A stretch of 64,000 bases of DNA from Neorhizobium sp. JUb45 (GTDB taxonomy: Bacteria > Pseudomonadota > Alphaproteobacteria > Rhizobiales > Rhizobiaceae). The stretch is from positions 62,001-126,000 of the forward strand of contig NZ_SLYW01000011.1 of the NCBI RefSeq assembly GCF_004343585.1. Reading direction: 5' to 3'. Below are positions 7,965 through 16,086 of this stretch, piece after piece. Position 1 is the stretch's first letter, and every line of letters begins with the position of its first letter. Position numbers and translations under genes: made by a program. The notes below the pieces were generated by a model that worked only from the letters and a program-made list of their open reading frames with translations, was not told where the DNA came from and made no database searches.

Positions 7965-9124
7965 GTTTCACAAGTGCCGGGCTTGTCTAACGCCCCGGTC
8001 AAAACAACCGCCTTCTGGTGCCGGGCTGAAACGAGAGCGGCGATCGCCTTCGTGGACGCGGAATGACTGAACATGCTCTCGTAACGCAGGCGTCCGTTCT
8101 CGACGAAACCACGCCACAGGTCGGGCTCCGACGCGATGGCTTGCAGCTGAGCCGCCAAAGCCGCCGGGTCTGCCGGCGGCACCAGCCAGCCTGTTCGTTG
8201 ATGCTCGACGACTTCCATCAAACCACCGATCGCCGAGACAACCGGTGGCCGCCCATATGCCATGGCCTCGATGGCGACCCGCCCGAGAGATTCCGGACGC
8301 CGCGACGGCACCACAACGATATCGGCCCAGCGATAATGCTCGGACGGGTCATCCGTAAACGGCAGCATGGAAACCTGCTGGCCCAGCTTCATCTGCGCGA
8401 TCTGCGCTTTCAAGGCCTGCTCGGGCTCGTCGTTTTCGAAGGCGCTGCCCACCATGCGAATGTCGATGCGCGCCTGCCACGCGGCATCCATCATCGAAAT
8501 GGCTTCGAGGAGAACCTCCTGGCCCTTGATCCGGTTCACCCGGCCGAGCATGAGAACACGCAAGCGCCGCTGGCCATCATAGGTCATGGGCTGCGCCTCG
8601 GCGGGGCCGGCAACACCGTTATAGATGACGCTGCTGCGCATTGTCGCCGGCAGGTCGAACGCCAGACGGGTCGCATTGGAGTTGAAGATGATCTCGGCGC
8701 GGCTCCATCGCATCAGGGCGCGTAAAACCTTGAGCGCCAGTCCCTCCGGTATTTCGTGGATGTGAAGCACGGCCTTGTTGCCAACGAACCGCGCGGCAAT
8801 TGCGTAATCAATGATGATCGACGTGTTGACATAGACCAGATCGAAGCCTCTCAGGCGCCGGATGGCGCGCATGACCGCGACCGGCAGCCTTGCCAGATCA
8901 ACCGTCAGCAGACGAGGCAGTGCCTTGCGCCGCAAAATCCACAAAGGCTCGAATACGATCCGCGTGGCGACATCGCGCAAAAGCTCGGTGATTGGACCGT
9001 CACGCGGAAGGACGACCTCGATTTCAGCGGAGGGATATAGCAATCGTAAGCTCTCGACGCTTTCTACAAAACTCCGATCGGAGCCATACAGCTCGTAGCC
9101 CTGATGAATACAGGCAATTCGCAT
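7961..9124 (-). CDS. Glycosyltransferase family 4
   Basis: A 387-residue GT-B glycosyltransferase. The N-terminal Rossmann-like half starts 'MRIACIHQGYELYGSDRSF', and the donor-binding half has the GT4 EX7E-type motif in 'PESLGRVAIEAMAYG' followed by 'RPPVVS'. It acts on the cytoplasmic face of the inner membrane in assembling the cluster 1 repeat unit; donor and linkage are unknown. The start at 9124 has a strong GGAGGGAG site; the open frame to 9241 has no such support and would run through the promoter. It is the first gene of the leftward GT-Wzx-propeller operon and lies 44 nt after the expected start of a sigma-54 transcript. Confidence 0.88.
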   Translation of the reverse strand: MRIACIHQGYELYGSDRSFVESVESLRLLYPSAEIEVVLPRDGPITELLRDVATRIVFEPLWILRRKALPRLLTVDLARLPVAVMRAIRRLRGFDLVYVNTSIIIDYAIAARFVGNKAVLHIHEIPEGLALKVLRALMRWSRAEIIFNSNATRLAFDLPATMRSSVIYNGVAGPAEAQPMTYDGQRRLRVLMLGRVNRIKGQEVLLEAISMMDAAWQARIDIRMVGSAFENDEPEQALKAQIAQMKLGQQVSMLPFTDDPSEHYRWADIVVVPSRRPESLGRVAIEAMAYGRPPVVSAIGGLMEVVEHQRTGWLVPPADPAALAAQLQAIASEPDLWRGFVENGRLRYESMFSHSASTKAIAALVSARHQKAVVLTGALDKPGTCET

Positions 9125-9179
9125 GATGGGTCTCCCTCCACGTATTAATAGAATATTGGCAATGTCTTTAAGAGGCATA

Positions 9180-9194
9180 GCAAGAATTGTGCCT
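9180..9194 (-). promoter_or_regulatory. Sigma-54 promoter for the leftward GT4-Wzx-propeller operon
   Basis: Read on the minus strand the site is AGGCACA-ATTC-TTGC, followed by T. The GG (-24) and GC (-12) are separated by exactly 10 nt. Compared with the consensus TGGCACG-N4-TTGCW it differs at two outer positions. The predicted start is near 9168. The -24 element lies 2 bp from that of the rightward sigma-54 promoter. Confidence 0.65.
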
Positions 9195-9209
9195 GGCACG
9201 CTCCTTGCA
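9194..9209 (+). promoter_or_regulatory. Sigma-54 promoter for the rightward GT-GH5 operon
   Basis: TGGCACG-CTCC-TTGCA is a perfect match to the RpoN consensus, with GG at 9195-9196 and GC at 9207-9208, 10 nt between them. The predicted transcript starts near 9220, leaving a 55-nt leader before the ATG at 9276. Such promoters need an enhancer-binding activator and ATP hydrolysis. Confidence 0.85.
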
Positions 9210-9233
9210 ATCATTGAGTAATAACAAAGGCGA

Positions 9234-9252
9234 TATGTCATTGTTAGACATA
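9234..9252. promoter_or_regulatory. Inverted repeat in the leader, candidate operator
   Basis: TATGTC (9234-9239) and GACATA (9247-9252) form a perfect 6-bp inverted repeat with a 7-nt spacer, at about +14 to +32 of the rightward sigma-54 transcript. It could bind a dimeric repressor or the activator. No second copy was noticed nearby. Confidence 0.4.
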
Positions 9253-9275
9253 ATGAAAGGTGGGGGCCTGACTAT

Positions 9276-10439
9276 ATGTATCATTACAAGCCATCTATAC
9301 TCATTTTGGGAACTCGGGGCATTCCGGCAGCGCATGGCGGCTTCGAGACTTTCGCAGAAAAATTTGCACTTTTCCTTGTCGAATCCGGTTGGAATGTCGG
9401 TGTCTATTGCCAGCACGAGGTTACAACCGTAACCGAGCGCGTGCGTAGCGAAATGTGGCACGGCATCGAACTCATCCATATCGAAGTCGCGTCCAAAGGG
9501 GCGCGGGCGACGCTGGAGTTCGACATGCATTGCGCATTGCACGCTGCACGTCGAGACAGCGTCAACCTCGTTCTAGGATACAATGGCGCGATTTTCCTGC
9601 CCTATCTTCGTCTGATGGGACGCAAGATCATTACCAATATGGATGGCATCGAATGGCGTCGTCCCAAATGGAGCTATCCTGTCAAGGCGTGGTTCTGGCT
9701 GAACGAATGGATCGCCGCATGGTCATCAAACCGGCTCGTCGCCGACCATCCGGAAATCGCCAGCCATCTGGCGACACGCCGGCCGTCCAAGAATATCGTG
9801 ACGATCCCTTATGGCGGCGTGCCCGTTACCAAAGCCTCGGATCAGCCGGTGCGAGAGCTTGGGCTTGAACCCGGCAGTTACCTCATCTCGATCGCCAGGA
9901 TAGAACCGGACAACAATATTCTCACTCTGGTCACGGCATTTTCGAAACGGCGGCGAAACGCCAGACTTGTCATTCTCGGCAACTTCGTCGCGGGCAATGC
10001 CTATCATGATGCCGTCAAGCGCGCTGCCAGTGATGAGGTGGTGTTTCCGGGCGCAATCTACGATCCGCAGGTGGTCGAAGCGTTGCGGTTTCACGCGAGA
10101 GCCTATGTTCACGGCCATACCGTTGGAGGAACAAACCCTTCGCTGGTGGAATCACTGGCGGCCGGAAACATGGTGGTGGCCCATGACAACCGCTACAATC
10201 GATGGACCGCTGGGTCGGCAGCCGTCTATTTTTCCGACGTCGACAGTTGCGACTTATCGTTGTCGCAAGCTCTCGCGGACGACCTTCTCGTCAAACGCTG
10301 CGCTGCTGCGGCGCGCGAGCGCGCGGCAGCCGTATTCCGGTGGGAGGACATATTGGGCACCTACAAACGGGAATGCCTGAGCTTGTCGGGCAAAAAGGAC
10401 GTTCTGCCGGTGCGCAAAAGAACTGCGGACGTTACGTGA
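9276..10439 (+). CDS. Glycosyltransferase with DUF1972-type N-terminus (GT4-like)
   Basis: A 387-residue GT-B enzyme. Its N-terminus, 'ILILGTRGIPAAHGGFETFAEK', spread over the first strand and helix, is the hallmark of the DUF1972 rhamnosyltransferase-like group. The C-terminal donor domain has 'SLVESLAAGNMVVAH' with the GT4 glutamate, preceded by 'GHTVGGTNP'. It probably adds a deoxyhexose or hexose to the cluster 1 repeat unit, but the donor is inferred only from family. The ATG at 9276 has a GAAAGGTGGGGG site upstream. It is driven by the sigma-54 promoter at 9194-9209 and its stop overlaps the start of the GH5 gene (GTGA), so the two are coupled. Confidence 0.88.
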   Translation: MYHYKPSILILGTRGIPAAHGGFETFAEKFALFLVESGWNVGVYCQHEVTTVTERVRSEMWHGIELIHIEVASKGARATLEFDMHCALHAARRDSVNLVLGYNGAIFLPYLRLMGRKIITNMDGIEWRRPKWSYPVKAWFWLNEWIAAWSSNRLVADHPEIASHLATRRPSKNIVTIPYGGVPVTKASDQPVRELGLEPGSYLISIARIEPDNNILTLVTAFSKRRRNARLVILGNFVAGNAYHDAVKRAASDEVVFPGAIYDPQVVEALRFHARAYVHGHTVGGTNPSLVESLAAGNMVVAHDNRYNRWTAGSAAVYFSDVDSCDLSLSQALADDLLVKRCAAAARERAAAVFRWEDILGTYKRECLSLSGKKDVLPVRKRTADVT

Positions 10440-11704
10440 TCAACCGGCACCGCCGCAGTTTTCTCGGCCAGGCGTCGTCTGCGGCCGCCCTTTCCTTGAT
10501 GGGCGGGGCGAACGTCGCTGCGACAACGACTGAGGGAAGACACGCGGGGTTTCGCCGGGGGATCAATGTCTTTCCGTGGTTTTCGCTGACACGCGAATTC
10601 CCGGCGCCCAGCAGAGATTACGACTGGCCTCCGTTCCAAACGGAGCGTCCGGTGCCGACGCGCGCCGATCTCGTGCGTTTGAAAACATGCGGTCTGGACT
10701 TCATTCGCCTGCCCGTTGATCCCGGCCCGTTTCTCGCGATGAAACCGCAACAGGTTGCCCGGCTTTCGGACATGCTGGTGGACGCTGTCGACATGGCGAT
10801 GGATACGGGATTACGGGTCATCGTCAATTTCAGCCCGAACACTGCAACGCACTACTGGTACCCGCAGAACCTGATATCGGGGCCGGATGCGCCGGGCTTC
10901 GAGGCCTATCTGAAACTGATCGGCACATGGTCGAAGCTTTTGGGCCAGCGCGCCCCCGGACGTGTTGCGTTGGAATGTGTCAATGAGCCGCCGCAATCAT
11001 GCACATCGGCGGTCTGGGACAAGACACAGACAGCTTTCCTGACCGCCGCACGTTCCGCCTCACCTGATCTGATGCTGATCGCGACGGGTGCTTGCGGCAG
11101 CATGATCTCCGGCCTTTCTACCCTCGACCCGCGTCCTATGGAGGCATTTCAGCCCCTCATCTACACCTTTCATTTTTACGAGCCCTATGTCTTCAGCCAT
11201 CAGGGCGCGCCGTGGATTGGCGAGCCGCTCTATCGTTATCTCAATTCCGTTCCCTGGCCGGGCTCGGCTGGTTCCCTTGAAGAAACCCTTGCGGCGGTGA
11301 GAGTGCGCATCGCTCAGGACACGACATCTCCCGAGCGGGACAAGAAAGACGCCTATCGCGAGGCAGAACGTGTGCTGAAAGACTATTTCGATGGATTGCC
11401 CGACCGGAATTTTGTCGACGGATACATGTCCGAGGTCGCAAACTGGGGACGACGGCACGGCATTGCTGCCGATCGCATTCTGATGGGCGAATTCGGTGCG
11501 CTGAAAAGCGATCACCGTTACGTCGCCGCGCATGCGGCAGACAGGGCGCGTTATATCAGGGACGTCAGACTGAGTGCCGAAAAGGCAGGCTTGCCATGGG
11601 CATTCTGGAACCTGTTTGATGGCATGGGATTGATGGACGACACCACGCGCGCGCTCGATCCCGCGATACTGGATGCTCTTGGCCTCGCCTCACCCACGCC
11701 GTAA
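10436..11704 (+). CDS. Tat-exported glycoside hydrolase family 5 (cellulase-type)
   Basis: A 422-residue secreted glycanase. The GTG start at 10436 overlaps the previous stop (GTGA) and yields 'MINRHRRSFLGQ', a twin-arginine signal with a hydrophobic stretch to about residue 30. The mature part opens 'FRRGINVFPWF', as in GH5, with the acid/base Glu in 'ECVNEPP' (about residue 183) and the nucleophile Glu in 'MGEFGAL' (about 351). It should hydrolyse a beta-glucan, most likely the exopolysaccharide made by this cluster, for chain-length control, release or turnover. The longer in-frame opening from 10202 lies inside the glycosyltransferase gene and is rejected because the Tat motif needs the GTG start. 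Confidence 0.85.
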   Translation: MINRHRRSFLGQASSAAALSLMGGANVAATTTEGRHAGFRRGINVFPWFSLTREFPAPSRDYDWPPFQTERPVPTRADLVRLKTCGLDFIRLPVDPGPFLAMKPQQVARLSDMLVDAVDMAMDTGLRVIVNFSPNTATHYWYPQNLISGPDAPGFEAYLKLIGTWSKLLGQRAPGRVALECVNEPPQSCTSAVWDKTQTAFLTAARSASPDLMLIATGACGSMISGLSTLDPRPMEAFQPLIYTFHFYEPYVFSHQGAPWIGEPLYRYLNSVPWPGSAGSLEETLAAVRVRIAQDTTSPERDKKDAYREAERVLKDYFDGLPDRNFVDGYMSEVANWGRRHGIAADRILMGEFGALKSDHRYVAAHAADRARYIRDVRLSAEKAGLPWAFWNLFDGMGLMDDTTRALDPAILDALGLASPTP

Positions 11705-11734
11705 CTGGTTCTGGCGGCACTACGACGCTGCGGC

Positions 11735-12397
11735 TCAGGCCTGCGGCGCCAGATTGACCAGCGTATAGGATTTTGTCAGACCAAGCAGTCGTTCGGGCAC
11801 GAGCGTGGCTTCCGGGGCGTAGCCTTTCAGCTCTTTCGCCGACAGAAGATGAACCTCGTCGAAATAGGCGTCCAGCTTCTGCGGCGTGGCTTTCGACAGG
11901 ATCGCATAGAGACTTATGCGAACGAGTTTTCGGCCGATGGCTCTTGGGAGCCAATGAACGAAGGGCATGACGAAATGCGGTTCGACCGGAAAATAATATG
12001 ACGGTGTCTGAACAAAATAGGTTCGTCCGGTGCGCCTGATCTCGTTGACGAGGTTTTGGCGAAGCGCCGGCGGCACATGCTCGATCACGGAGTTACAGAA
12101 GACCACGTCGAAGTGATCGTCCGGATAAGGTATCTTGATGCCGTCGTAGATCTCGATTTTCAGATTGGGCAGCAGGTTGGAATAGCTGACGGCCTGACCA
12201 TCATCTTCGACATTCAGCACCGTCAGGCTTTTCGGCTCCATCAGTCCGATCATCTTTTCCCAGTAATGCCGAGAGCCGCCAAGATCGAGAACGGAGGCAT
12301 TGCTGAAATCCGGGTAGAGCTGCAGGATCTGTCTGGCGCGTTTTCTGCGCATGTAACGGCTGATGGGATGAACAAAGCTTGCCCACAGGTTCGTCAT
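11735..12397 (-). CDS. Class I SAM-dependent methyltransferase
   Basis: A 220-residue cytosolic methyltransferase. Motif I is 'ASVLDLGGSRHYW' (about residues 34-46), and the post-motif and motif II-like segments are 'TVLNVEDD' and 'FDVVFCNSVIEHVP', as in Methyltransf_11/25 enzymes. In an exopolysaccharide cluster the usual role is O-methylation of a sugar residue or a non-reducing terminus; this is inferred. The start has an AGGGGGAGC site. It converges with the GH5 gene 30 nt away and follows the Wzy-like gene after 76 nt, so it may belong to the same leftward transcript as the polymerase and co-polymerase. Confidence 0.82.
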   Translation of the reverse strand: MTNLWASFVHPISRYMRRKRARQILQLYPDFSNASVLDLGGSRHYWEKMIGLMEPKSLTVLNVEDDGQAVSYSNLLPNLKIEIYDGIKIPYPDDHFDVVFCNSVIEHVPPALRQNLVNEIRRTGRTYFVQTPSYYFPVEPHFVMPFVHWLPRAIGRKLVRISLYAILSKATPQKLDAYFDEVHLLSAKELKGYAPEATLVPERLLGLTKSYTLVNLAPQA

Positions 12398-12473
12398 TCT
12401 TTGCTCCCCCTTTTTAGTGATGATCGAAAACCGGATATACCCCGGCAGTACTGTCGTTGATTGAGCCGCAAAT

Positions 12474-13817
12474 TCAAGTTTGCCGGGGGCCGAACCCGGA
12501 GTTTCTGGCCATCTGGTTAACGGGCCGCGGCTGCCGCTCCGAGCCCGGATAGTAGAGACACAGGATGATGAAGCAGAATTTGCTCAACAGGGTCGTCTTG
12601 GACGAGATCGTCTCGGCGGACATCATCACCAGCAGCCATACGGCCATCGGCAACCATGTGCCGGGCAGGCATCGCCGTGTCAGTTCATACATGAAAATGG
12701 CAAAACCCAGCGCCATCAGCAGGGTGATGAAGGCGCCCTGATAGAGGGTCATGCGGATGATCGGGTTTTCGATACCCCATTCGAGGCCGTGCATTCTGCG
12801 CACGGTATCGAGCAGATCGAGGTCCGGGCCGACGATCAGCTCGTGAAGAGTGAAATACTGAAACAGCTCCAGCATCTCGATGCGAGAATTGGCACTGCCG
12901 CCATCGGACAGGAACCGTTCAAGCAACGCATCAAAAAAACCGTAGGCTGCCAGACCGCCCAGAACGACCGGAGACAGCGCGACCAGCATGATGGTGACCG
13001 CTGCCGCCGGCAGACTGACCCGGCGATGGCGCAGGGTGCGATAGGCACGGCTTATACAGTAGGCGCTACCGAAAACGATGATGGCCACCATCGCCGTTCT
13101 TCCACCAAAGGCGACAAGTGCCGCACCTTGGAGAGCGATCAGCGCGAACCGCAGACCATTGGGGAGGCTTCGCGCGCCACTCAGCAATGCCGCGACGTAA
13201 CACGCCGTGACAGCGGCATTGGTCAACGGATGGCCATGAAATGCCGATGAACGCAGGTCCGTTTCGAAGGCCTGCCCGTCGAGCCGAAACGGGAAAAGCA
13301 GGTGCTTGGTCGCGAACTCGAACAGCGCCAGCAGCGCGTTGAGCGTCATCATCACATGCAGAAGCTTTTCGAGCCTTGCCATCAGCGCCCTGTCCGCATC
13401 GGCAAGCAGGAGAACCAGGAAGGTCGCGCCGAGATAGGTATCGACAAGACCCGCCATATTGGGGCGTTGCCTCAGGATCACAAAAAGCAGAACCATTGCG
13501 GCGATGCCGGCCATGAAGGCTGCACCGGGCCGCTGGTTTGCCAAATGAACACAGAAGCCTATCGGATTTCCATAAACACAGCTGCGCCAGGCGAGAATGA
13601 GAAAGACCAGATATGTGGCGGGATGGATCTTGCTGATGGCGCCGCCGGTGAGGCCCTCATAATTGTAACCCAGCACCCAGAGCATGCCACCCGAAACCAT
13701 GAACAGCATGACCACTGCGGCGGTCAGTCCATATCGGCTGATCATATCGATACGAGCAACGACGGGTTCCGCGACCAACCGTTTACGTTCAACGAGACGG
13801 TTTGAAGGAGGGGCCAT
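12474..13817 (-). CDS. Polysaccharide polymerase, VpsF/Wzy-like membrane protein
   Basis: A 447-residue membrane protein with about 10-12 hydrophobic helices and a central periplasmic loop. 'FGGRTAMVAIIVFGSAY' and the following 'GGSANSRIEMLELFQYF' resemble the O-antigen ligase/polymerase fold, where the Arg-rich loop contacts the lipid-linked glycan. It should polymerise the flipped cluster 1 repeat units in the periplasm. It starts 1 nt after the stop of the GumC-like co-polymerase with a GAGGGGC site, so the two are coupled. Wzy proteins diverge strongly; the call uses topology, the loop and the partner gene. Confidence 0.78.
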   Translation of the reverse strand: MAPPSNRLVERKRLVAEPVVARIDMISRYGLTAAVVMLFMVSGGMLWVLGYNYEGLTGGAISKIHPATYLVFLILAWRSCVYGNPIGFCVHLANQRPGAAFMAGIAAMVLLFVILRQRPNMAGLVDTYLGATFLVLLLADADRALMARLEKLLHVMMTLNALLALFEFATKHLLFPFRLDGQAFETDLRSSAFHGHPLTNAAVTACYVAALLSGARSLPNGLRFALIALQGAALVAFGGRTAMVAIIVFGSAYCISRAYRTLRHRRVSLPAAAVTIMLVALSPVVLGGLAAYGFFDALLERFLSDGGSANSRIEMLELFQYFTLHELIVGPDLDLLDTVRRMHGLEWGIENPIIRMTLYQGAFITLLMALGFAIFMYELTRRCLPGTWLPMAVWLLVMMSAETISSKTTLLSKFCFIILCLYYPGSERQPRPVNQMARNSGFGPRQT

Positions 13818-13818
13818 G

Positions 13819-15963
13819 TCAGCCCCTCAGGCCTGCATCGATCAGCAGGGAGCCGGTCAGCGGCGCGCCCATGATCACCATCGATTGGGCCATTGAGACT
13901 GCGTTGCTCAACGGGGTTACGTTCAGCTCGGCGATCAGCAAAACCTCGCTCGCAAGTTCCGCAAGCGGAATGGCCCTGAGGTTCTCGGACAGGTTTCCGC
14001 CATCGATAACGACAGCATCGAACATGCGTGATGCCCGGCGCAGCATCGTTCGACTGGCGATACCTATGGTTTTTTCGTTGAGCAGATCGTGAACCTGGCC
14101 ACGCCCCATATAGGCAATGTTCTTGCCGAAACGGAAATGGATCACGTCGTCAAAATCGGCGTTTCCGGCCAGAACATCCGTCAGGCCCGGATCACGCGCG
14201 CCGACGCTCATATTGGCGTCGACGATGAGGATCCGCTCGCCGCGCGCAGCAAACGCCGCACCGAAAAGGCCGGCGATACGCATTCTGTGATCTTCATCCT
14301 CAGATCGCGACGTCAGCACGATTGCAGGTGCCATGCCGCCATGCGATTGCCAGCGCTCGGAATCGACAATGCTGCGCAGCGCAAGCCCGATCACACCATC
14401 GGTCTTCGGACTACCGGTCATCATCTGTTCGGCGCCGTCTTTGGCCTTCGCGCGACGGACGCGGCGCCTGCCGGCACCACCACCGCCCGGCACAATGCCA
14501 AGCAGCGGAATATTCAACGCGGATCGGAGTTGACCGCCCGAAAGGATCGTTGGCGAATTGTATTCCGCAAGCAGCGCCAAACCCGCGCCAAGTCCCAGCC
14601 CGCCACACATTGCCCCCGCCAGCAGGAATGACAGTGGCGGCCAGCTTTTGCGCTGCGCCGGCATGGCCTGCGTAATGATCCGCGCATTCGTGGTGTCGAC
14701 ATGGACCTGCTCTCGGGTCTCCTGCACACGCGTCAGATAATTGGCATAGATCGAGCGCACGGCTTCCAGATCCCGCTCAAGTTCGCGCAGCCGCACCGAT
14801 GCCTGCGAGGTCGAGAACGACTGGCCCTTGAGCCCGCCAACCTTGGCGGCAAGGGTTTTCTCATTCGAGACGGCACGCTCATAATCCGCAATCGCAGACG
14901 CTTCGATGCGCGAAAGCTCCTGCGTGATGAGAGTTTGCAAGTTCCGCATTTGCGACTGGGCTGTCAGCATTGCGGGATGGCGGGGACCGAGTTGCGCTTC
15001 CAGGCTGGTCGCCCGGTTTTCAAGCGTCGCCTGATGGGCACGCAATTGCGTGAGCACATCGGATTGCATCGCTTCCGCCGCGACGTTTGCGGACGTCCCC
15101 TGCTCGCGATACATTCGGATCTGGTCAACGCGTGCCTTGAGGGCAACGGTGTTGCTTTGCGCCAGCGCCAATTGCGTGTTGATCTCGGTCAGATCCTGAT
15201 CGCTCAGCAAGCGCCCGGATGTCATGACCATGTTATTGTCGAGCTTGTATCGCTCGACCGCATTTTCCGCGGTCTCGACCTGGCGGCGCTGTTCCTCGAG
15301 CCTTGCCGACAGGGCGGACGAGGCTTCGCTGGCGGATTGGGATCGTGCCTCCGCCTGATCTGCGAGGTACGCGCTTGCAATCGCATTGGCGAGCATCGCC
15401 GATTTGGCCGGACTTTTCGTCGTAACCATAATGTCGATCACGAGAACCTTGTCATTGCGCTTCACCGACATTTTTCGGCGTAAAGTATCCAGCGTTTTGA
15501 CCGTGGCGACATCGCTTCCCACAACCTGCCGGTCTTCATCACTCAAGGCTTCGACATTGCCCCCGGATGCACCGAGCAATCCGGCAGAGTTGAACTCCGG
15601 ATCACGCGTCAAATCCGTGGCCTTGATGGCCCGCAACAGCACATTGGTCGACTGTGCGACCGTGACCTGACTTTCGACCTGCGCAATGCCGCCATCCGGC
15701 GAAATGCTGCTGGGGTTTATGTCGTTGGTGATGACCTGCCGGTCGCGAGGGTCGATGATGATTTGCGCCGTGGAGCTGAACAGTGCCGGCGTGAGCAGGC
15801 CATAAAGCATCACTGCCAGCGTCAGCAAAGCGGCAGTGCCAAGGATCAGGCCACGACGATGCAGCAATATGGATTTGAGATCGCCCAGCTCGACAGTCGA
15901 TCCACCATCGAAACTTTGGTCCGGCTGATATGGCTTGGAAGCGACATGCAAAACATTGGACAT
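13819..15963 (-). CDS. GumC/ExoP-like polysaccharide co-polymerase with degenerate kinase domain
   Basis: A 714-residue inner-membrane Wzz-type protein. TM1 is near residues 38-60, the Wzz region follows, then a long periplasmic coiled coil (about 195-440), and TM2 near 443-465. A cytoplasmic BY-kinase-like domain (about 535-714) keeps a Walker A'-like 'ILIVDANMS' and a Walker B-like 'AVVIDGG', but the expected P-loop GxxGxGKS/T is replaced by 'SRSEDEDHRM', so ATP binding is probably lost. There is no C-terminal tyrosine cluster. It controls chain length and couples Wzy to export. An AGGA site precedes the ATG, and a CTGAG/CTCAG inverted repeat lies about 40 nt upstream. Confidence 0.85.
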   Translation of the reverse strand: MSNVLHVASKPYQPDQSFDGGSTVELGDLKSILLHRRGLILGTAALLTLAVMLYGLLTPALFSSTAQIIIDPRDRQVITNDINPSSISPDGGIAQVESQVTVAQSTNVLLRAIKATDLTRDPEFNSAGLLGASGGNVEALSDEDRQVVGSDVATVKTLDTLRRKMSVKRNDKVLVIDIMVTTKSPAKSAMLANAIASAYLADQAEARSQSASEASSALSARLEEQRRQVETAENAVERYKLDNNMVMTSGRLLSDQDLTEINTQLALAQSNTVALKARVDQIRMYREQGTSANVAAEAMQSDVLTQLRAHQATLENRATSLEAQLGPRHPAMLTAQSQMRNLQTLITQELSRIEASAIADYERAVSNEKTLAAKVGGLKGQSFSTSQASVRLRELERDLEAVRSIYANYLTRVQETREQVHVDTTNARIITQAMPAQRKSWPPLSFLLAGAMCGGLGLGAGLALLAEYNSPTILSGGQLRSALNIPLLGIVPGGGGAGRRRVRRAKAKDGAEQMMTGSPKTDGVIGLALRSIVDSERWQSHGGMAPAIVLTSRSEDEDHRMRIAGLFGAAFAARGERILIVDANMSVGARDPGLTDVLAGNADFDDVIHFRFGKNIAYMGRGQVHDLLNEKTIGIASRTMLRRASRMFDAVVIDGGNLSENLRAIPLAELASEVLLIAELNVTPLSNAVSMAQSMVIMGAPLTGSLLIDAGLRG

Positions 15964-16001
15964 AAAAATTCCTAACGCATGTCAGGCTCGATCATACAAT
16001 C

Positions 16002-16017
16002 CTGAGTTATTGCTCAG
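16002..16017. promoter_or_regulatory. Short inverted repeat upstream of the co-polymerase gene
   Basis: CTGAG (16002-16006) and CTCAG (16013-16017) form a perfect 5-bp inverted repeat with a 6-nt spacer in the 123-nt gap between the acyltransferase stop and the co-polymerase start. It could be an operator; the short arms make chance occurrence quite possible. Confidence 0.25.
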
Positions 16018-16086
16018 ATGTCTAAATTTTCTGTCTACTGTATGAGGCCAAATGCTGCCGATGTGTCATTTGAAGCCATCGCTTCT

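Noticed and set aside
13819..15963. Active bacterial tyrosine kinase
   Set aside because: The Walker A loop is lost and there is no C-terminal tyrosine cluster.
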